A stretch of DNA of 64,000 bases, taken from NCBI GenBank assembly GCA_963786195.1, contig CAWAYH010000002.1, positions 310,001 to 374,000 on the forward strand, given 5' to 3'. Source of the DNA: CAWAYH01 sp963786195. GTDB taxonomy: Bacteria; Acidobacteriota; Vicinamibacteria; Vicinamibacterales; 2-12-FULL-66-21. Shown piece by piece: positions 43,166-52,488 of the stretch. Below the pieces are notes generated by a model. It worked only from the letters and a program-made list of their open reading frames with translations. It made no database searches and was not told where the DNA came from. The position numbers were made by a program, and so were the translations under genes. Numbering within the stretch: the first letter of the stretch is position 1; each line of letters starts with the position of its first letter.

Positions 43166-44347
43166 ATGAGCTTTCGCACAATCGTCCTTCTCTTCGCCGT
43201 TGCGTTCGCGCTTCAGCCTCCTCAGCCGATCACTATCCGCGCGGGACGTCTGCTGGACGGTCGCGGCGGCGTGCGCAACAACGTCGTCATCCGGATCGAA
43301 GGCGGACGGATCGTCAGCGTGGGGCCCGCGCAGGGCACCGTCACGCACGACCTGTCGCGCGCGACGGTGATGCCGGGCTGGATCGACACGCACGTCCACG
43401 TCGACTGGCACTTTGGAAAAGACGGCCGCTACCAGCCGGGAGGGGACACGCCCGAGGAGCACGCGCGCTACGCGGCTGAGAACGCGAAGGCGATGTTGCT
43501 CGCCGGCTTCACGACGGTGCAGAGCGTCGGCGCCGCGACGGACGTCCAGGTCCGGGATCAAGTCGCCCGCGACCTGATTCCCGGTCCACGCATCCTGACG
43601 TCGATTCGATCGTTCTCACGCGGGACGCCGGACGAGCTCCGCGAGAACATCCGCAAGCTCAGAGCCGAAGGCGCGGATGTCGTGAAGCTGTTCGCGTCGG
43701 AGAGCATTCGCACCGGCGGCAAGCAGTCGATGACCGACGAACAGCTGAAGGCCGCGTGTTCCGAAGCGACCGCGCAGGGGCTCCGCACGCTCGTCCATGC
43801 GCACAGCGCGGAGTCGATGCAAGCCGCGACGCTCGCGGGCTGCACGCAGATCGAGCACGGGACGTTTGCGACCGACGAGGTCCTGACGCTGATGGCCGCC
43901 CGCGGCACGTACTTCGATCCCAACGTCGGCGTCGTCCTTCAGAACTACATCCGCAACAAGGACAAGTTCATCGGCATCGGCAGCTACACCGAGGAGGGGT
44001 TCGCCTCCATGGAGAAGGCGCTGCCGATCGTCCTGGAGATGTTCAAGCGGGCCCTGAAGATCCCGAAGCTGAAGATCGTCCTCGGAACCGATGCCGTCGC
44101 CGGTGCGCACGGTCACAACGCCGACGAAGCCATCGTCCGCGTGCGTGACGGCGGTCAGCAACCGATGGCCGCGATCGTCTCGATGACCAGTCTCGCCGCC
44201 GAGTCCCTCCGCCTCCAGGATCGGATCGGCACGGTCGCGCCCGGGTTCGACGCCGACATCGTCGCCGTCGACGGCGACCCGGTTGCCGATATCACGGCGG
44301 TCAAGAAGGTGCTGTTCGTCATGAAGCAGGGGAAGGTTTACCACTGA
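43166..44347 (+). CDS. Secreted metal-dependent amidohydrolase
   Basis: A 393-residue TIM-barrel hydrolase of the imidazolonepropionase-like/PF01979 type. A signal peptide (TIVLLFAVAFALQPPQPI) precedes the start strand ITIRAGRLLDGRGG. Metal ligands are present: VMPGWIDTHVHVDWHFG (HxH), VVKLFASESI (Lys), LVHAHSAESM and QIEHGTFATD (His), VLGTDAVAGAHGHN (Asp). The ending ADIVAVDGDPVADITAV is usual for the family. Related secreted enzymes act on dipeptides or cyclic amides; the substrate cannot be named. It is preceded by 80 bp shared with the SecA-like gene. Confidence 0.92.
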   Translation: MSFRTIVLLFAVAFALQPPQPITIRAGRLLDGRGGVRNNVVIRIEGGRIVSVGPAQGTVTHDLSRATVMPGWIDTHVHVDWHFGKDGRYQPGGDTPEEHARYAAENAKAMLLAGFTTVQSVGAATDVQVRDQVARDLIPGPRILTSIRSFSRGTPDELRENIRKLRAEGADVVKLFASESIRTGGKQSMTDEQLKAACSEATAQGLRTLVHAHSAESMQAATLAGCTQIEHGTFATDEVLTLMAARGTYFDPNVGVVLQNYIRNKDKFIGIGSYTEEGFASMEKALPIVLEMFKRALKIPKLKIVLGTDAVAGAHGHNADEAIVRVRDGGQQPMAAIVSMTSLAAESLRLQDRIGTVAPGFDADIVAVDGDPVADITAVKKVLFVMKQGKVYH

Positions 44348-44423
44348 ACGGACGATGCTGATTGCCATTTGAACCCTTTTGGTCCCCCGTTCATCAAAAC
44401 CTTGTAGATTTGCGCGTTCAGAA

Positions 44424-44441
44424 ATGCTAAGAACTTAGCAT
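44424..44441. promoter_or_regulatory. 18-bp perfect palindrome upstream of an ADOP gene
   Basis: ATGCTAAGAACTTAGCAT has 8-base arms and an AA centre. It lies 15 bp before the ADOP start codon and 5 bp before its AAGGGAG ribosome-binding site, so it is well placed as an operator. No cognate repressor gene is next to it. Confidence 0.6.
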
Positions 44442-44456
44442 CAAGGGAGCCCCCGC

Positions 44457-46929
44457 ATGCTGATGCAGGATGTTCGCTACGCCGTCCGCCTGTTCCTCGG
44501 AAACCCGGCCTTCACGTCCGTGGCACTCGTGACGCTGGCCCTTGGCATCGGCGCCAACACGGCTATTTTCAGCGTCATCGACACGGTGCTGCTGCGAGCG
44601 GCTCCCTTCCGCGACATCGACCGGCTGGCCGTCGTCTGGGAGACCGACCGGAACACGCGGACGACGCGCGAGCCGGCGTCGCTGCCGGACTATCTCGACT
44701 ATCAGCGCCGAAGCCAGCGCGTGGAGACGCTCGCCGCGTTCATGGGCGACGAGGTCAACTACGCGCCGGAGTCGGGAGAGCCGATCCGGCTTCAGGCGCT
44801 TCAGGTCACGCACGAGTTCCTGCCGATGCTGGGAGTGGAGCCGTCAGCAGGGCGTAGCTTCACGGCTCAGGAGACCGCGCCGGGCGGCCAGTTGGTCGCG
44901 GTGATCAGCGACGGTTTCTGGACGCGCGCGTTCGGACGCGATCCCGCGGTACTGGGTCGCACGATGCGCCTCGACGACCGGCCGTTCACCGTCATCGGCA
45001 TCATGCAGCGTGGCGCTGACTTCGGCGTGTACCAGATTCTGAGCGCGGCCGACTATTCGCGCGCGTTTGCGGATCGCGGTGCGCGGGCAACGGTCGACGT
45101 CTGGCTGCCGTTCCAGTCGACGACCGATCAGCTGCCGCGATCGACGCACCCGATCATCATGGTCGCGCGCATGCGGGGCACGGCGGAGTCTACGCAGGAA
45201 GAACTCGCCGGCATCTCCGCCGACCTCGAGCGGGCCTACCGCGACAACGCTGCGCGCGGCGTGTTCGTCGAGCCGCTTTCCGCCGTCGTGTTCGGGCCCG
45301 TTCGCCCCGCGCTCCTGGTGCTGCTGGCCGCCGTGGGTCTCGTGCTGCTCGTCGCGTGCGCCAACGTGGCGAACCTGCTCCTGGCGCGCGGCTCTTCGCG
45401 CCGACGGGAGGTGGCGATCCGTACCGCGCTCGGCGCCGGCCCGCGGCGGCTCACGCGACAGTTCGCCGTCGAGGGTCTGCTGCTGGCGTTCGTCGCGGCG
45501 ATCGTTGGCGCCGGGCTCGCCATAGGCGGCGTTCGCGCCCTCGTCGCGCTGGCGCCCGCAGACATCCCGCGCATCGCCGATGCGTCGGTGGATCTCCGGG
45601 TGCTCTTCGTGACGTTGATGGTGGCGGTGGGCGCCGGTCTTGCCTTCGGCATGGTGCCGGCCTGGCAGTCGCGCCGCGTGGATCTCCAGGACGCGCTCAA
45701 GGCGGAAGGCGGCCACGGCGCATCCGCGGGGGGCGACCGCACGCGCATACGTTCAACGCTCGTCGTGGCCGAGTGCGCGCTGGCGGTGATGCTCGTCATC
45801 GGCGCCACGTTGCTCATCAAGAGCTTCTGGCGTCTGCTGCAGGTCGATCCCGGCTTCCGATCCGACGGGATCGTCAAGGCCGAGTATCAGCTGCCGGGCA
45901 GCCGCTATCCCGTGGACTTCAAACGGTGGCCGGACTTCAAGGAGATGCACACGTTCACCCACGGGCTGCTCGAGCGCGCGCGGGCCCTCCCTGGTGTCTC
46001 CGCGGTGGCGATTGCCGGCAATCATCCGCTCGATCCCGGCTTCACCAACTCGTTCAGGATCATCGGCCGCGAAGCAGAGGCGCAGACCCAGCCGGAGATC
46101 TCGGTTCGTCGCGTGACGCCAGGCTACTTCCAGACGATGGGAGTCTCGCTCGTGCGCGGCCGGCTCTTCGCGGATTCGGATACGACGACGGCGCCGCCGG
46201 TCGTGCTGATCAACGAAAGCGCCGCCCGGCGGTTCTTCGAGAACCAGGAACCGCTCGGCAAGCAGATCAGCTTCTGGGGTGCACGACGGACGATCGTCGG
46301 GATCGTCGGCAACGAACGTTTCCACGGCCTGGACGAAGCGTCGCCGATTGCGGCGTACGCGCCGCTCGATCAGGCGCCGTCGGCCGGCGGCGCTGGCGTC
46401 CTGCTCGTGCGGGCCGGCGCCGATCCGGCCGCGATCTTGGGAAGCGTTCGCGGCGCGATTCGTGAACAGGATCCCGCGCTCGCCGTGTTCGGTCTCGAAC
46501 CGTTCGTCGAAACGGTGTCGCGATCCGTTGCGGAGCGTCGCTTTACGATGCTCGTCCTCGGGCTGCTCGCGGCGGTCGCGCTCGTGCTCTCCGCGATCGG
46601 CATCCACGGCGTGCTCAGCTACACGGTCACCGAGCGCACGCGCGAGATCGGCATTCGTCTCGCGCTCGGCGCCGATCCAGCCGGCGTGCTGCGGCTCGTC
46701 GTGACCAACGGCATGACGCTGGCGCTCATCGGCGCGGCGCTGGGGCTCGGCGCGGCGTGGGTGTTGACGCGATCGATGGCGAGCCTCCTGTACGGCGTGA
46801 CGGCCACCGATCCCGTGACGTTCCTCGTCGTTCCGGCGGGCCTCGTGCTCGTCGCGCTCGTGGCCAGCTACTCTGCCCGCGCGAAAAGCGACCCGCGTGG
46901 ATCCTGTCACGGCTCTCCGGAGCGAGTAG
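44457..46929 (+). CDS. ADOP/MacB-like ABC permease, one late frameshift
   Basis: An ADOP-type permease of about 824 codons lacking the N-terminal helical domain. It begins LMQDVRYAVRLFLGNPAFTS and has the canonical LVTLALGIGANTAIFSVIDT helix, two periplasmic domains, and the duplicated core AIGIHGVLSYTVTERTREIG then LALGADPAGVLRLVVTNGM. Near 46872 one extra T shifts the frame; the native end KATRVDPVTALRSE stops at 46927-46929. Because of the shift, the continuous frame runs on through two further genes to 49166. The start has AAGGGAG 7 nt upstream. No PadR gene adjoins, but a perfect palindrome lies upstream. Confidence 0.9.
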
Positions 46930-46950
46930 CGTCAGACGCGCGTCTCCGGT

Positions 46951-47005
46951 CCGTGTGGTCCGCGGATGTCTCCGGTCCATGTGGTCCGTGTTTTCCGCGG
47001 ATGTG
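46951..47005. repeat. GTCCGTGTGG/TCCGCGG repeats in the gene border
   Basis: Two similar units (GTCCGTGTGGTCCGCGGATG and GTCCATGTGGTCCGTG then TTTTCCGCGGATG) lie between the ADOP stop and the phosphatase gene. They resemble the repeat families at 2892-2926 and 49188-49216. Confidence 0.5.
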
Positions 47006-47042
47006 GCACAATGGCGCAAACGATTTTCAGAGGAAGGTCCTC

Positions 47043-47573
47043 ATGGTGACGCTTGCGCTGCTCGTCCTGCTTCCGCTTCAGGTTCCGGCCGGTCAGACTG
47101 AGCTGCCGCCCATCCGCAATTTCCTGCAGGTCACCCCGCAATTCTGTACGGGCGGCCAGCCGCGGATCGAGAACTTCGCCAAGCTCAAAGCGGACGGCGT
47201 GAAGGTCGTGCTGAACCTGAGGCAGCCGAGCGAGCATCGGGCCGACGACGAAAAAGCTGCCGTCGAGGGCGCCGGGATGAAGTATGTCAACATCCCTGTC
47301 GTCTACATGAGCCCGCAGGACGCGCAGGTCGACGAGTTCCTGAAGATCACCGACGACCCGGCCAACCGGCCGATGTTCATTCATTGCACGGCGGCGATCC
47401 GGGTGGGGGCATTCTGGGCGATCCGCCGCGTGATGCGCGACGGGTTCACCGTCGATGCCGCCATCGAGGAAGCCCGCAAGGTCGGGTTGAACAACGCCCC
47501 GCATCTCGACGAATTCGTCAAGAACTTACGTCGCGTCGCACAAGAAATAACGCGCGGACACGACCGGCAGGGC
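47043..47573 (+). CDS. DSP-like protein tyrosine phosphatase family protein, exported
   Basis: A phosphatase-fold domain of about 177 codons with a signal segment (VTLALLVLLPLQVPAGQTE). The P-loop is FIHCTAAIRVGAFWAIRRV: C115 and R120 are four residues apart, one fewer than the classical C-x5-R, a form I recall from the HCxxNxRVSA group. LPPIRNFLQVTPQFCTGGQP and LNLRQPSEHRADDEKAAV match the usual N-terminal strands. GAGGAAGG precedes the ATG. There is no stop before the next gene: the frame passes straight into the hydrolase. An alternative TAA at 47547-47549 in another frame suggests an indel near the end. Confidence 0.78.
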
Positions 47574-49166
47574 ATGCGCGCGCGCGGTCTGATCGTCCTG
47601 GCGGCAGCCATCGCCTCCGCGAGTTGCTCGCGCGAGCCCGGCCCGGCGCCGGAGCCGCAGGCTGCCCGGATCAGCACCGTTCCCTGTGACGCCAGATTCC
47701 CGAGTGACGCCCGCTGCTCGACGCTCGAAGTCTTCGAGAACCGGAAGCTCGCGCAAGGCCGACGGATTCAGCTGCGCAGCGTCGTGCTCCCGGCGCTGGA
47801 CGCCAACGCGGAAAAGGATCCCATCTTCTTTCTCGCGGGCGGCCCTGGCCAGGGCGCGAGCGATCTCGTCAACGATCGGTCGGACGGACAGCAGATGCTG
47901 CGGCGCGCGCGCGACCTCGTGTTCGCCGATCAGCGCGGCACCGGCGCATCGCATCCGCTGAACTGTCGCTTCTACGGTCCTCCCGACAACGCGCAAAGCT
48001 ATTTCGACGCGTTCCTGCCGCTGGCGAAAGTCAAGGAGTGCCGGGCCGAGCTCGAAAAGGACACGGACCTCGCGCAATACACCACGGCTGCGTCCGTCGA
48101 GGACCTCGACGAGATCCGCGCCGCGCTCGGCTACGACCGCATCAACCTGATTGGCGGGTCCTACGGCACGCGCCTGGCGATGGAATACGTCCGGACGCAC
48201 GAGGATCGCGTCCGCGCGGTGATCCTCGAAGGACCGCTGCCGCCCAGCGTGCACGCTCCGGGGGATTTCGGACAGCTCGCCCAGCGCGCGCTCGACGGAG
48301 TGCTCGACGAGTGCGTCGCCTCAACCGCGTGCGCGCCGTTCCCCGACATCAAGAACGAGGCGCGAGCCGTCTTCGACCGTCTGCGCGCGGGACCCGTGAC
48401 CGCGACCGTCACGCACCCGGGACACCCTTCGACAAGCTCAGGGCAGGCCCCTTCGACAGGCTCAGGGCAGGCCCCTTCGACAGGCTCAGGGCAGGCCCCT
48501 TCGACAAGCTCAGGGCAGGCCCCTTCGACAAGCTCAGGGCAGGCCCCTTCGACAAGCTCAGGGCAGGCGGGGGAGCCCTCTCTCGTGACGGTGACGCGCG
48601 ACCACGTCGCCGAAGCCATCCGCTACATGACCTACACCTCGCGCACTGCTGCGGCCGTCCCGCGCTATCTGCACCGGGCGTTCAACGGAGACTATTCGCC
48701 TCTCGCGCAGTTCCTGCTGCAATGGCGCGCGGACGGCACGTTCGACGGCCTCTACCTGTCGATCACGTGCGCGGAAGACGTGCCATTCATCGCGCCCGAT
48801 TCGGCCGAGCGCGACGAGCCCACGTATCTGGGCAGCTATCGCGTGCGGCAGCAGCGCGCCGCGTGCGCAGAATGGCCGCGCGGCGAAGTGCCCGACTGGC
48901 ACACCACGCCGGTCGTCGCATCGGTCCCAGTCCTGATCCTGTCCGGCACGCTCGATCCCGTGACGCCCCCCGCGAACGGGGATGAGATTGCCCGCACCCT
49001 CTCCAACAGCCTGCACATCCGCGTGCCGCACGGGGGGCACTCGCCGGCCGGCCTGGCCGGCACGGACTGCCTCTCGGCCCTGAAGCGCGACTTCATCCAC
49101 CGGGCCCGCACCGACGGCCTGGACACTGGCTGCGTCGCCCGGATTGCCCGCCCCGGCTCGATGTAA
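47574..49166 (+). CDS. Alpha/beta hydrolase lipoprotein (TAP-like peptidase group) with inserted repeat
   Basis: A 530-residue exported hydrolase with lipobox ASASC in its signal (RARGLIVLAAAIASASCSRE). The fold starts with FFLAGGPGQGASDLVND and DLVFADQRGTGASHPLNC. The nucleophile elbow is LIGGSYGTRLAMEYV, the acid is in LILSGTLDPVTPPANG and the histidine in VPHGGHSPAGLAG. This is the tripeptidyl-aminopeptidase/proline iminopeptidase-like group. In the lid region (about residues 285-332) six copies of an 8-residue repeat PST(S/G)SGQA are inserted, encoded by a 24-bp DNA array. The ATG at 47574 is in frame with the preceding phosphatase, and no stop separates them. Confidence 0.88.
   Translation: MRARGLIVLAAAIASASCSREPGPAPEPQAARISTVPCDARFPSDARCSTLEVFENRKLAQGRRIQLRSVVLPALDANAEKDPIFFLAGGPGQGASDLVNDRSDGQQMLRRARDLVFADQRGTGASHPLNCRFYGPPDNAQSYFDAFLPLAKVKECRAELEKDTDLAQYTTAASVEDLDEIRAALGYDRINLIGGSYGTRLAMEYVRTHEDRVRAVILEGPLPPSVHAPGDFGQLAQRALDGVLDECVASTACAPFPDIKNEARAVFDRLRAGPVTATVTHPGHPSTSSGQAPSTGSGQAPSTGSGQAPSTSSGQAPSTSSGQAPSTSSGQAGEPSLVTVTRDHVAEAIRYMTYTSRTAAAVPRYLHRAFNGDYSPLAQFLLQWRADGTFDGLYLSITCAEDVPFIAPDSAERDEPTYLGSYRVRQQRAACAEWPRGEVPDWHTTPVVASVPVLILSGTLDPVTPPANGDEIARTLSNSLHIRVPHGGHSPAGLAGTDCLSALKRDFIHRARTDGLDTGCVARIARPGSM
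48426..48569 (+). repeat. Six tandem 24-bp units (CCTTCGACAAGCTCAGG type) inside the hydrolase gene
   Basis: Units start every 24 bp from 48426 to 48546. Units 2 and 3 read GACAGG where the others read GACAAG. The array is a multiple of three and keeps the hydrolase frame open; the other frames give the PELVEGAC and FDKLRAGP repeats, which I recall from many unrelated genomes. Each unit contains a short partial palindrome (CTTCGACAAGCTCAGG). Confidence 0.9.
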
Positions 49167-49187
49167 CTTTTCGCGCCCTCGCGAATA

Positions 49188-49216
49188 CAGTAACCGCGGA
49201 TAACACGGACAACACG
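49188..49216. repeat. ACCGCGGATAACACGGACAA-type border repeat
   Basis: This short stretch contains two imperfect ACACGGA units and lies between the hydrolase and sigma factor genes. It belongs with the repeats at 2892-2926 and 46951-47005. Confidence 0.45.
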
Positions 49217-49250
49217 GATCTGTGGTTGGCTCACGGGGCGGATTCCTCGG

Positions 49251-49734
49251 ATGGACTTTGAGACGCTCTATCGCACGTACGCCCGGGACGTCTACCGGTT
49301 CTCGTTGTTCCTCTCGGGACGACCTGACGAGGCGGACGACATCACCGCGGAAACGTTCGTCCGCGCCCTGACGTCGCGCGAGCCGATCCGCGTGGGGACG
49401 GTCAAGGCGTACCTGTTCATGATCGCGCGGAACCTGTATCGGGCGGGCCGCAGGCAGGCCGCGCGGCACGTGGACCTGCATGACGGCGATGCCGGATCCG
49501 TCGGTCGGACCGGAGGCAACCGCGGCGGGGCGGCACGAGCTGCTCCGGATTGCAGAACGGATCCAGACGCTTCCTGAAGTGGACCGTGCTGCGCTGATCA
49601 TGCGCGCACAGGATGGGTTGACCTACGAGGAGATTTCGGCGGCGCTCGGGATCACTGTTGCGGCGGCCAAAGTCAAAGTGTTCCGCGCCCGAGTGAAGCT
49701 CAACGAGATGCGATACGCGAAGGAGGCTCCATGA
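49251..49734 (+). CDS. ECF-type RNA polymerase sigma factor, one frameshift
   Basis: A sigma-70-like factor of about 160 codons. Region 2 is DFETLYRTYARDVYRFSLFL and DEADDITAETFVRALTSREP; region 4 is RAALIMRAQDGLTYEEISAA then LGITVAAAKVKVFRARVKL. The parts are in different frames: an extra G near 49485 separates HVDLHD from AMPDPSVGPEATAAGRHELL. Removing it gives a normal linker. The stop overlaps the next start (ATGA), and that next gene encodes a small membrane protein that could be its anti-sigma factor. The regulon is unknown. Confidence 0.87.
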
Positions 49735-50148
49735 ACGTGACGCGACCCGTGATCGCCGACCTCTGGGCGCTTGCCGCGGCAGGCGAGGCGAGCGCGGACT
49801 CCCGTCGTCTCATCGACGAGTACCCTGGCGGGGGACCCGGATTTCGCCCGCACGCTCCGCGAGAACGGCGCGCTTGCGGCGGGCGCGCCAGTCGAACTGC
49901 CGCCGAACCACGAGGCCCAGACGCTGGACCGCACCAAGCGCCAGCTTCGCCGCCGCTCGCCGCTGCGGCTGCTGGCGGTGGTGCTGACGGCTCTTGCCAT
50001 CGTCCGGCTGATTCAGGACACGACGTTTACGGTGTCCCCAGCCCGGTCCGCAGGCACGGCTCTCATCGCCCTGGTGTGCTGGATCCTCTACGGGTGGCAT
50101 ACCAGCCGGCTGCGCGAAGCGGCCCTGCACAAGCCGGGAACAGAGTAA
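49731..50148 (+). CDS. Putative membrane anti-sigma factor or companion protein, one frameshift
   Basis: About 138 codons translationally coupled to the sigma gene. It starts MNVTRPVIADLWALAAAGEA, then an extra C near 49824 shifts the frame, which continues LAGDPDFARTLRENGALAAG, RTKRQLRRRSPLRLLAVVLT and a hydrophobic LAIVRLIQDTTFTVSP. A second membrane segment is TALIALVCWILYGW. The acidic/helical N-terminus followed by membrane segments and its position suggest an anti-sigma factor, but no zinc-binding HxxxCxxC motif is visible. Confidence 0.65.
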
Positions 50149-50173
50149 AGTATCTGGCTGGACTCACACTGAC

Positions 50174-51070
50174 ATGATCATTCTCGCGTTCGACAACATC
50201 GCCAAAACCTATGGCGACACGGTTGCGCTCCGGGGTGTGTCGTTCGACGTGCAGGCCGGCGAGATCTTCGGCCTCCTCGGTCCGAACGGCGCCGGCAAGA
50301 GCACCCTCATCCGGATCCTCATGGACATCATCCGTCCGGATTCGGGGAGCGTGCGCGTGTTCGGCGAGCAGCGGCGGCGCGAGCATCTCGACCGCCTCGG
50401 ATACCTGCCCGAGGAACGCGGCCTCTACACGAAGCTGACCGTCAACGACGTGATGACCTATTTCGGCGCGTTGAAGGGACTGAACCGCGCCGACGCGCAC
50501 AAGCGCGCCCAGGTGTGGCTCGAGCGGATCGAGCTCGGTCACGTCGCGGGCTGGAAGATCGATCGCCTCAGCAAGGGCATGTCCCAGAAGGTGCAGATCG
50601 CCGCGGCGCTGATGAGCGAGCCCGAGCTGTGCGTCCTCGACGAGCCCACGACCGGACTCGATCCGGTCAACGTGCGGCTGGTGCAGGACCTGCTGCTCGA
50701 ACGCCGTCGGAACGGACGCACGACGATCTTGTCCACCCATCAGATGAATCAGGTCGAGACGCTGTGCGACCGCGTGGCCCTGATCAATCAGGGCCGGCTG
50801 ATGGTCTACGGCGAGGTCGACGAAGTCCGCCGCCGGTACTCGCTGCCCGAGGTCAGGGTCACCGCCGTCGGATCGCTGCCGCCGGTGCCGCTCGTCGCCA
50901 CGGCGGCGCAGGACGGGGACGCGTGGCGCCTGCGGCTCGTCAACGGGAGCACGCCCGCCGACGTCCTCACGGCGCTCATCAAGGAAGGCGCGGTCATCGA
51001 TCGATTCGAGCCGCTCCTCGCGCCCATGGAAGACATTTTTCTGCGGGTCGTTCGGGAGGGACAGGCATGA
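50174..51070 (+). CDS. ABC-2 type transporter ATP-binding protein (NatA-like)
   Basis: A 298-residue ATPase. Walker A is LLGPNGAGKSTLIRIL, the Q-loop lies near LGYLPEERGLYTKL (the PEERGLY form is typical of NatA-like ATPases), the signature is RLSKGMSQKVQIAAALMSEP, Walker B is LCVLDEPTTGLDPVN, and the switch is ILSTHQMNQVE. A C-terminal beta domain follows after residue 215. It overlaps the permease start by four bases (ATGA), so both are translated from one message. Such pairs export sodium or drugs, but substrate assignment is not possible. Confidence 0.94.
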   Translation: MIILAFDNIAKTYGDTVALRGVSFDVQAGEIFGLLGPNGAGKSTLIRILMDIIRPDSGSVRVFGEQRRREHLDRLGYLPEERGLYTKLTVNDVMTYFGALKGLNRADAHKRAQVWLERIELGHVAGWKIDRLSKGMSQKVQIAAALMSEPELCVLDEPTTGLDPVNVRLVQDLLLERRRNGRTTILSTHQMNQVETLCDRVALINQGRLMVYGEVDEVRRRYSLPEVRVTAVGSLPPVPLVATAAQDGDAWRLRLVNGSTPADVLTALIKEGAVIDRFEPLLAPMEDIFLRVVREGQA

Positions 51071-52412
51071 CCGGAGTCGGCAGAACATCCCGCTGGCACA
51101 AGATCAAGACCGTCGCGACGTTCGAGTTCCTGACGACCGTCAAGCGGCCCGGGTATCTCATCACGACGTTCGGCATGCCGCTGTTTCTCGCGGCCTACGG
51201 CGCAGTCGTCGCGCTGCCGGCGTACTTCGCAAGCCAGGCCGGGCGCGAGGCCTCGGTATTCGGCGTCGTCGATCCGGGCGGCGTTGCTGGCGCTCACGGG
51301 CGACGAACAGACGGCGCAGCCCGAGGTCCCTGCGGAGATCAAACGCGCGCTCGAAGCCGCGGGTCAGACCGGCGCCATGAATGCAGCGCTGACGAGCACC
51401 AATTTCGTGTTCCGGCCGTATCCCTCGGAGCCCGACGCCCGCGCCGCGCTCGCCGCGCGCACGGTCAAGGGTTACTTCGTGCTGCCGGCCGATTACCTCA
51501 AGGGCGCGGCCGCCGAAGTGTATTCGCCGGACTCGTTCAACATGACGGGCGGCGACTCCCGCAACGCGTTTTCCAACATCGTCCGCCAACGTCTCCTGCG
51601 CGGGAAACTCGATGACGCGACGAGCTCGCGCGTCGTGAACCCGCTCAGGGGCAGCCGTCGCATTCGGGTCAAACGCGACGGCGAGCTGACCGACGGCAGC
51701 GGTGCGGCCAATGCCGTGCGCCTCGCGGTCCCGCTGATTTTCACGGTGCTCTTCCTGATGTCCGTGCTGATGACGTCCGGTTTTCTGATGCAGGGCACCG
51801 CCACCGAGAAAGAGAACAAGGTCGTCGAAGTGCTGCTCGCCTCCGCCAATCCAGACGAGATTCTCGCGGGCAAGTTGTTCGGGCTGGGTGCGGCCGGATT
51901 GCTCCAGATTGCCGTCTGGCTCGTGATCATGCTGGTAGGGGGGCTGGGGATTATCCCCCTGGTCATGTCGGCGGGCATCGAGATCCCGTGGGTCGCGCTG
52001 GGGCTGTCGATTCCGCTCTTCGTCGATCGCGTTCCTGTTTTTTGGCAGCCTGATGATGGGCACGGGCTCGCTTGGCACCAACATGCGCGAGGCCCAGCAG
52101 CTCTCCATGGTCTGGTCGCTGATGGCGGCGCTGCCCATGGTGATGCTGGCGGTGCTGCTGCGCGAGCCGCACGGCACCGTCGCGCGCGTCATGACCTGGC
52201 TGCCGATCTCGTCAGGTCAGGTCATCATGCTGCGCGCGAGCATGGATCTGGCATCGCTCGAGTGGTGGGAAGTGGCGGGCGCGTTCGTTGTGCTGATCGT
52301 GTCCACCTGGCTGGCCATCAAGCTCGGCGCGCGGCTGTTCCGCATCGGGCTGCTCAGTGCGTCGCGGCCGAATCTGAAAGAGATTATTCGGCAGGCGCGG
52401 CTGGCGGCATAG
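51067..52412 (+). CDS. ABC-2 type permease (NatB-like), two frameshifts
   Basis: A permease of about 448 codons with the NatB arrangement: one N-terminal membrane segment (LITTFGMPLFLAAYGAVVAL), a large extracytoplasmic loop (TVKGYFVLPADYLKG), and C-terminal segments (LAVPLIFTVLFLMSVLMTSG then FLMQGTATEKENKVVEVLLA, IAVWLVIMLVGGLGIIPLVM). An extra base near 51285 separates GVVDPGG from VLALTGDEQTAQPEV; another near 52025 separates SIPLFV from IAFLFFGSLMMGTGSLGTN. The E-K-E-N-K-V-x-E-x-L-L motif before the permease core is typical. It overlaps the ATPase gene and ends convergent to the amidase gene. Confidence 0.87.
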
Positions 52413-52424
52413 AGGCCGTCAGCT

Positions 52425-52488
52425 ATCAGCCTTCGTCAAGGCTTACGGTTTTCAGCTGAAGCGCTGAGAGCTGAAGGCGGAGAGCTGA
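52425..52488. repeat. AGCTGA/CAGCT-rich spacer between convergent genes
   Basis: The spacer between the permease and amidase stops contains repeated CAGCT, AGCTGA and CTGAAG motifs in both orientations, able to fold into overlapping hairpins. It may end transcription from both sides; no T tract is present. Confidence 0.4.

Noticed and set aside
48426..48569. CRISPR array
   Set aside because: The 24-bp units are contiguous with no unique spacers and are part of an open reading frame.
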